From contig OZ023267.1 of the NCBI GenBank assembly GCA_964006375.1, positions 35,847,766 to 35,911,765 on the forward strand: a stretch of DNA of 64,000 nt. Direction: 5' to 3'. This document shows, piece by piece, positions 41,425-50,400 of the stretch. The notes below the pieces were generated by a model. The model saw only the letters and a list, made by a program, of their open reading frames with translations. It did no database searches and had not been told where the DNA came from. The translations under genes were made by a program, and so were the position numbers. The stretch is from Tillus elongatus. Its lineage: Eukaryota; Arthropoda; Insecta; Coleoptera; Cleridae. Numbering within the stretch: position 1 is the first letter of the stretch; every line of letters begins with the position of its first letter.

Positions 41425-44400
41425 TGTCTGAATATGGGACTAGTACCTGTAACCTCAGAGTCCAAACTTTATTGGTTACTCGGCCTGTCAATATAGTCTA
41501 CTTGATCATTTACTTAAAAAACAACTTACTTCCCGCTCTTGTCAAATGCAAGCCTGTCAATCTCGCTGAAAAGCACTTGCACCTGGGCTAACCTTACATC
41601 TTGCCTCCTCGGGTTATACAGCAGATGAGTTGTTGATACAACAAATTCTGTACGGTTGTTATTTTTAAGAGAAAACTTTGCTATTACAGCAACATTATCA
41701 CGGTTCAGGACATTCACATCGTTTTGATAGTATTCAACAGTAGCATAGTCCACTAAATTAAATTTGTCACTTTTGTAATAAATAGCACAGCCATCTATTC
41801 GATATCCAGTTCTTTTCTTATAAATAGCATTATAACCTAGAAGGAAAATACTATAATCATTCAAGTAGAGGCAATATAAGAACACATTAAAAAATTATAT
41901 AGTCAAACATAATAATAAATAAACCATGGAGAAAATACCTGAACATTAAAAATTATTTTTAAAATGACCTCAAGAGAATAAAACTGTTCAGCCACAAGCA
42001 TATGTCTTACTGCTTTTTTAAATTTGTAAACGTGCATGTTCCTTACATTTAGAATTAAGTGATTATAAATTTTTCTGTCATTATAAAATATTAAGTTTAA
42101 TTAAATAAAGCTAGCAACAGGCAGAGTAACATAACATCTACTGACTGGCGTATCACATGGACTGTTACAGAAGTCCAAAGGCCAGGCTTTTTTTATATGA
42201 ATTAAACAAACCCTCTCCAGAATAAATATCTATTTATTTATTTACATCATACTTCCCATTTAAAGAGCACGATATACAAACACAGCAATGAATCAAAGAC
42301 CAAATCTTACAATTTCATTCAAAGAGTTAAAATTATTGTCACAGGCAGAGCTTATTTTATTAAATATGTCACACATATGAATATTGGTGATCTCTTACAA
42401 AGATTGTTTGTAGAACTTTGCAAATAGAAGGTATTAGTACTCAGTAAGTCCCTATTTTTGGTATGAGAAACGGCAGCTCAGTGGGGTTCCCATTAAAAAC
42501 AGCATATCAATTTTACTGACTTTTCCCTGATTTCCCTGACATGCCAAAACCCATTTCCCTGACTTTGATCTTCTGGGACGAGTTTAGAACTGCCAGAAGA
42601 GAGTTTAAGAAGGAATTACGACGGAGTAAACGAGCTGGTTGGCACGCGTACTGTGGGGAAGTTAACTCCATGCCGGACGCAGCCAGGCTGGTAAGGGTAC
42701 TCAAACAGGAGTCAGGTAGTACTGTAGGATCCTTAACGCAACCGGACGGGAGCTGGACCAACACCGGCGAGGAAACCTTGCGACCACTCGCTGAAGTTCA
42801 CATTGCGGGTGGTGGAGCCGTCACGGGGGCTGCCGACCTGGGCCGTTGGACGGTCCCGAAAGCGGACTGGCAGCTGGCGGAGGGGGTGGTCACAGATGGC
42901 TCTATAACCTGGGCGGTGAACGAGTTTGCTACATTCAAGTCCGCAGGCTATGATGGGATCTTTCCAGCCCTGCTCCAGTGGGGCTTGGATATACTGCTTC
43001 CCAACATAAGGGAGGTTTTCCGGGCCAGCCTGGCGTGGGGCTATGTCCAAAAGGCCTGGCACCGGGTTAGGGGGTCTTGATTCCCAAACCGGGAAGGGAG
43101 GACTACACGCTGGGCAAGGCGTACAGGCTAATCAACAATACATCCTCCCTGCTTAAGGCATTGGAAAAGATAGTAGATAGGTTTATGTTGGAAGGGATCC
43201 TCAGGGATCACCCCTTCCATAAAAGTCAGCACGCGTACCAGTGGGGGAAATCGACGGTGACGTGAAAGGCGGAAATGGCTCTACACTACTGGGAGAGCAC
43301 ATTAGCTGTTCTTCGATGTGGAGGGGGCATTTGATAGGGCAAGGACGGATACGGTTTGTGCCGCCCTACAGGACAGGGGATCGCCGAGGTCCCTAATAAG
43401 ATGGGTGGCGAGCATGTTGGAGAACAGGAGTCTCGCTGACCTTGAGGGGCCAGGGGCTGGACGTTGGGGTGACAGGTGGCTATCCTCAGGGCAGCTGCCT
43501 TTCGCCTTATCTATGGTGTCTGGTCATGGACGGCCTCTTGGAGCGGCTCTCCGAGAATGGCTTCTACGCCCAGGCGTACGCTGATGATGGGCTGGTCTTA
43601 GTCACCGGCAAATTCTTCGGCGTGGCCTGTGAGTGCATGCAAGCTGCCTGTAGCATAATTGAAAGGTGGTGTGGTGAGCTGGGAATTTCCGTAAACCCGG
43701 CGAAGACGGAGATGATCCTATTTACCAAAAAGAGGAATATGGAGGGCGCCTGTAATGTTTGGAAAACCTTTAGCTTTAGTGCGGGAGGTCAAATATCTGG
43801 GGGTGGTCCTGGGCTCCAAACTAACATGGGGGTCGCAAACGGAAGGAGTAGTGAGGAAGGGAGTAGCGACCCTCTGGCAGCTGTGTCAACTGATAGGGAG
43901 GACCTGGGGACTTAACCCTCGGATCCTTCATTAGATTTATACTGCGAATGTCAGGCCAAGAATCCTCTATGGGGCGTTGGTCTGGCGGTGTGGTGTGAAC
44001 CAAACTACTACCAGGAAGCTGGCCAAACTACAAAGGCTGGCAATCCCGGGTAGTTTTGTTAAACCATGGAGGATATCGACGTTCAGCAGTTTTATATTTA
44101 AGTACATAATTGTCAAACATATCTGTTCATAAAATTGAGAACAAGTAAGATTCACATCTGCTGTCCATTGAATTAAAGATCAATCAAACTCCAAGATAGC
44201 ATTATATAAACCAGTAAAATTAGCTTTTCTGAAATAATATGCTTCAGTAACGTTAACAATTCGGTGTTTATATACTTTTCCATTACTTTAGAGACGACTG
44301 AAAGGAGAGAAATAGGACTCTAGTTGCTAGGAAGCACTTTGGATTTTTTCTTGGGGGCAGGTTGTACTCGAGCAATTTTCCAGTTACTAGGGAATATGTT

Positions 44401-47400
44401 TGTATTGTAAGATGTCTGAAACAGACGAGTCAGGACAGGAGCAAGTTCTGGTGTGCATTTTTTAGAACAATTGCTGGGATCTCATCAAGGCCAGAGGCTT
44501 TCCTGATATTAAGAGAAAAGAGCATCTTTCGTACCTTTTTAGTTTTGAAAATAATATCCGGCATTTTATGTGCGACATTGGGGACTGTTGGTGGTTGAAC
44601 ATTTGAAAGTGGGTTGAGAGTAGAATTGCTGGCGAACAATGAGGCAAAAAGTTCAGTCTTGCCCAGGGCGGTAAAAACAATTTCATCCCCTGAAACAAGA
44701 GGTGAGAACGTGCTCTTGCAGAAATTATTCCCAATAGATTTAGCAAGAGTCCAGAAAGGTTTGCTGCCATTGGAGCTTGAGAGGACTTTGTTTTTGATGT
44801 GGTTCTTAAGCGAGTTTTTGCCACAGAAAGAATGCGGACATAGAGGTTTCTTGCGTCGTTAAATGCTTGACGGTTTTCTTGACTGGGATTGTGCAGAAGC
44901 GTTTTGTGAGCTTTGACCTTTTTAAGTCTGGCCTTGTCACAGGATTCAGAGAACCAGGGCTTTTGAGTGGCTGAAGAGGTTTTCTGTGTACGTGCAATAA
45001 ATAATTACATGTCAGCTTGGATGTTTTCAGTGACGTTTTGTGAGATATCAGAGGGGTCAGGATGAGAGAAGCAGACAGACGCCCATGGAAATGAGGAAAA
45101 GTAATCCCGCATTTCGTCCCAGTTCGCCGAGTTGTAGTGTCAAACGATACATGGGTATGATGACTGTGTGACCTCTGGTTGCATTGCGTAGGAAGAAGTG
45201 ACCATGCCATGGTCTGAGCGACCAAGGGGGTTTGGAAAATATTTAGATTTTAAGATGCCATCCTGTAGTTGAGCCTCTGTAAGTGCCACAATACCATAAT
45301 CTGCCAAACACATAGCCGAATATAATTCATCAAGCTTAGTCTACACACATTTTGATAATAGATTAATGGAAATGAAGTACTGTTGTGGTCACCCAGTTTA
45401 AATTAACAATCTTTGGTACACCACCATAATATCTAATCCCAAGATTTGTTTTCACCAGAACTAGTTCTCATTGTCAACTCTTCTCTGACCTTCTTAGGAG
45501 TACTGAATCTGTTCTGGTGTTTAAACTAGGGTATTAGTAATATGAGTATAATCTTTATCCTTACATAAACCTTTAACAGGGTGAGCTTCATAGGTCTTCG
45601 TTTCCCAGGTATTGAATCCCCCTTACCTCTAAAGGCTTTTGACGCAAGGGTTAAAATTCTATTCGAGAGAAACGGAAGTCTGAGAGAGTTTTGCTCATTC
45701 TCGCCATCACTCAGCACAGAAAACAGGGATCAGAAACACAATTGTGCAGAAAACAAGATGGGGACAAATTGGAAGGAGAACTTAAACACTTAATAGGAGG
45801 TACTACAACAAAACGGGTAATCATCAAATCCTAAATGGTACTCACCCAAACTCTCCAACAACTTATAATGACTCTTGAGATGTGATTCCTGGACTTCCTG
45901 AAGGCACAAGATCTAAAAACACAATCTGAATAGATAAGGAATATAATTACAAATAACCAACCGTACATCCGCATTCATCTGCTTTATCTCATTGAACAGA
46001 TTATTCCAACGTACAGCCCAAGAGAGGGCGTCCCTATTGTGATACCTGTATAAATTGGAATGTTGGGAAAGCAGGTCCTGAGCCAACACGTTGTAGCACA
46101 TCACAGTCAGCTGCATGCCAGGCTTGTTTTGTCTATGTACACTGGCTAGGTTCTGCCATGTGCGTAAAGATTCCACATAACCGACCTGCATATCCATGTT
46201 TGGTGGTATTGGAAAAGAAAATGATGGGTCTAGAAAAAAAATTAGTATAGTATAATTCTGCAATAGTTTAAAATGATACATAATTTTAACATTTTTATTT
46301 AATTAGGTCTTAAATATTTCAGAAATATTCCCAGGCTCTTGAAATTAGGTACTTCTGAACCTAATTTCAAGAGCCTGGTAGGTACTTCTGATTTATGTGT
46401 TTCTATCTGTAATCTCTGAATAAAAGCATCACAACCACAATAACTGAGGCCCAAAGTCGACACTGCTCAACAAATCAAAGGGAAGAAAAACTAAGCAAGG
46501 AGACCAAACTGCTCATAGAAAAAAGAAGGGATATGAGGTCCAAAAACTATACATCTGAAGAAGAATTAAGAGAAATAAATAAACAAATTGTAAGATGTGA
46601 TGTAAGAGCTTTTAGACACAACCAAATCAAAGATACCATAGAGAACAACAAAGGTATGAAAGTTCTACGTAGAAAGCTTGACAATGGAAAGAGACAAATA
46701 ATAAAACCTAAAAATGCACAAGGGCACACATCGACGAACAGGAAAGATATTCTAAATATAGTGGAAGAGTTTTATAGAATGCTATATAAAAGCCAAAGTG
46801 ATATAAATCTACATCCAGAATCTGACATACTAACCCGTAAAAAAGGCTCGGGAATACTGATGGAAATATCACTAGATGAGATTAAACAAGCCCTAAAAAA
46901 GATGAAAAATCAAAAATCGCCCGAAGAAGACTGCGTGGTTTCCGATGCGATAAAGATTGGTGGTCCTTGCTTGCTCAAAAAAATCAAATCTCTTTTCAAC
47001 CTTTGTCTCTTCAATAGTACGATACCAGAAAAGTAGCACAACACCATCGTAATACTGATCCACAAGAAAGGAGACATCTCGAACCTAGAAAATTACAGGC
47101 CAATAAGTCTACTTAGCCACCTCTACAAATTATTTACTAGAATAATTACCACACGACTTGAAAATAAGTTAGACTTTATCCAGCCAGTAGAACAGGCCAA
47201 TTTTCGAAGTGGGTTTGGAACCAATGATCATCTTCAAAGCGTTAAAACTGATTGAAAAGACCATCGAATATGGCAGACCACTTGTCCTTGCTTTTGTGGA
47301 CTTCCATAAGGCTTTCGATACTGTGGAGCTGGACGCAGTGTTGCAGTCCCTGGAAGCATGCTATATTGACTATCGCTACACCAAACTAATCTACTATATA

Positions 47401-50400
47401 TATAAAAATGCTACTCTTGTGGTAAAACTACATGAAAACACGAATCCTATAAAAATTGGGAGAGGAGTACGCCAGGGAGATACGATATCTCCAAAACTGT
47501 TTATCACCGTCCTGGAGTATGTGTTCAAGAAGCTAGATTGGGACCAAAAAGGTCTAAGAATAGACGGCCAAAGTCTGTCAAACTTACGGTCTGCAGACGA
47601 CATTGTCTTACTAGCTGACAACTTAGAAGATATTAAAGTGATGCTACAGGAACTTCAGGAGGTCTGTGCAACAGTAGGTCTAAAAATGAACATCGGAAAA
47701 ACAAAATTTATGACAAACCTCATCCCTAGTAACAACCTAATTATTGAAAACTCTGAGGTGGAATGGGTAGACAAATACACATATTTGGGCCACGAGATAA
47801 GCATATCCAAAACCAACCAAACATGCGAGATAAACAGAAGAGTTATACTCTCCTGGGCGGCTTATGGCAGACTTAGAGACGTTTTTAGAAGCGACCTTCC
47901 GATATGCTTGAAAAGAAAAGTTTTCAACCAATGTGTTCTACCGGTTATGACCTACAGCGCAAAAACACTAACCCTTACCAACGCTTCTGCTAAGAAACTG
48001 AAACTAACGCAGCGCAAAATGGAGAGGTCGATGCTTGGCGTTTCGTTACATGACCACATTAGAAATGAAGAATTACGCAGAAGAACAGGAGTGACTGATG
48101 TGGTCGTACATGTGGCAAAACCCAAGTGGAAATGGACGGGACATGTGGCTCGCATGCAAGATCCCAGGTGGACAAAACGATTACTTGAATGGAGACCAAG
48201 ATCCGATAAAAGAAGCAGAGGAAGACCACCAACTCGCTGGACAGACGACATTACAAAAATTACAAAAAACTGGATTCGTAGCGCTCAAGACAGAATAGAA
48301 TGTCTCAACTAGGGGAGGCCTATGTCCAGCAGTGGACGCAGAGGGCTGATTGATGATGATGATCTGTAATCTGTAAGATATAAAACAAGCAACATCTTGC
48401 CAAAACTCAATTTTACAATAATCTGTTATAAAATGTGGTGTACCGTAGGGTTCTATTTTGGTACCCCCCTTTATAATTTATCATGTTCATCATGATACAG
48501 GCATATATGCCCTGTAGCACACTTTTATTTGGCGAAGGGAATAATTTATCACTTGTACTCAATTATTATTATTAACCCCCACTTACCAATTATTATTATT
48601 ATTAACTTCTACTTATCGATTTTGGAGTTATATCTAATTTCTAATTTTAGCTGTCTATTATTATTAGTAAATTGCACAATCGTTTATTTAGTATATACTT
48701 TACGTGTTAATATAATGTTGCTGAACAGGCCAAATATTATATAATGCAGTAATCTCAGATAAATATAACAGATATTTTAATTTATATTAAATGAAGAGAA
48801 GTGCATATTCAATATAAATCACGATCATTTCACTAACAAGGTTAGCATCATCAGAGGATGACAAAAACATTCTCTGATGACACTAAATTTGTTAGTGAAA
48901 CGATCATCAGGTCTATAAAATATGTGTTGTGGTGATTTGGGTTCTCTTCTACTTATCGGTGCTCATCACAAGTTCCAATCTTCACTTAGTACATTATATT
49001 CTACTTTGTAATTAAATTTTCAGTTAAATTTACAGATCTGGCAACACTGTTTCACCTTCCATGTGACCTGAGGAAATTTTTGACATGCATATAGTATCTC
49101 TTTACCCTACATTCAACATTTACCCCGGTAAATTTGCAGAATAACTCACGAACGATTTAAAAAAAATTTTGACCACGCAGACGACGCCCACGGTTGTATT
49201 TACGCCGGGAAAATTTCGCCTCGTCTATCTCCACGACGACATCGGGGCCCCCAATCGCCGACGTCATACCAGTGAAATGATCGACGAGCACCTCCCGGAC
49301 GAAATGAAACCAATCCACAACCATGTGCGCCGCCAACTTCGTCTCCGCCATAGCATAACCCACTCGCGGCGGATTACGCGACAAGTAAATCATCACAAGC
49401 TGACACACCTGCTGCACGCCAATGTGGGCCCCCGCGAAGAACGTTCCGGCCAGCGCAGACACACGGAACCTGCATGTACCGCGATGTCTCGGTTTGTATC
49501 GCCTGTCGCAATTGAAGACAGGCAACCCACCATAGTACGTAAGTGGCACCCTGCGCGAACACCGGGGGCAGCATGTGTGGCAGAGAAGTGCGCCGTGGGC
49601 CCTCAGGTAATCAGTCAATGCAACGTCGTTCCACAACACAGCACAAAACTCAATGTCTCTCATTGTGCAGAAACCGCACACGTTGTAACCGCACACCTCC
49701 ACCGTCGGCAACACAGACACAGTATGTCCAGCCATAACGACCACCTGGACAATGAAACAGGAACAAAGCGGAAGCAAAAGTTAGCAGAAGAAAGAAACGC
49801 CGTGGAAGTTAAAACGCAAAGAGCAAAAATGAACTGAGCGTGTAAAAGCTAACAAGGCAAAGAGGGAGACGAAAAGCAGCAGTGCGCGTAGGAATATCAA
49901 CCGCCGACCACTGGGCAGACAAGTAGCACTGACCTAAGGAAGGGAACAAAGAATGTAAGGGAAAAGCAGACCCGCGGAGGAAGCGAAACGGCGTTTGAGG
50001 GTAAGCAACCGAAAACGGTGGCAATGGAATATTCTAGAAAACGGGATATCGCCAGCTTTTAGAACGAAATATGTAACATCTTGTCCCGTGACCACGAAAA
50101 GAGACAGCGCTATTGAACGAATAAACAGCAAAGATAGCGTGAGTGACCGAGTCAGAAACATTGTGGAGCCGCGAACTATGAACAGTAACCCTATGAAGTA
50201 AGACAGGGCTGCACTAAGGCAATTAGGTGAAAGTGCTGAAGTGATAGAAAAAGTTTGAAGGTAAATACCTCGGCTAATAGAGGAGAACAAAAGGTAAGAT
50301 TAGTGTTACCATGTATGTACGATAGCAAACTTTATCTATCAGCAGTCGATATTTTTCAAATCGTTCGTGAGTTAAACTGCAAATTCACCTTTACCCCATC

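Noticed and set aside
49169..49837. 222-codon plus-strand frame
   Set aside because: It is the antisense of the GC-rich Merlin transposase frame, which has clear motifs on the minus strand.
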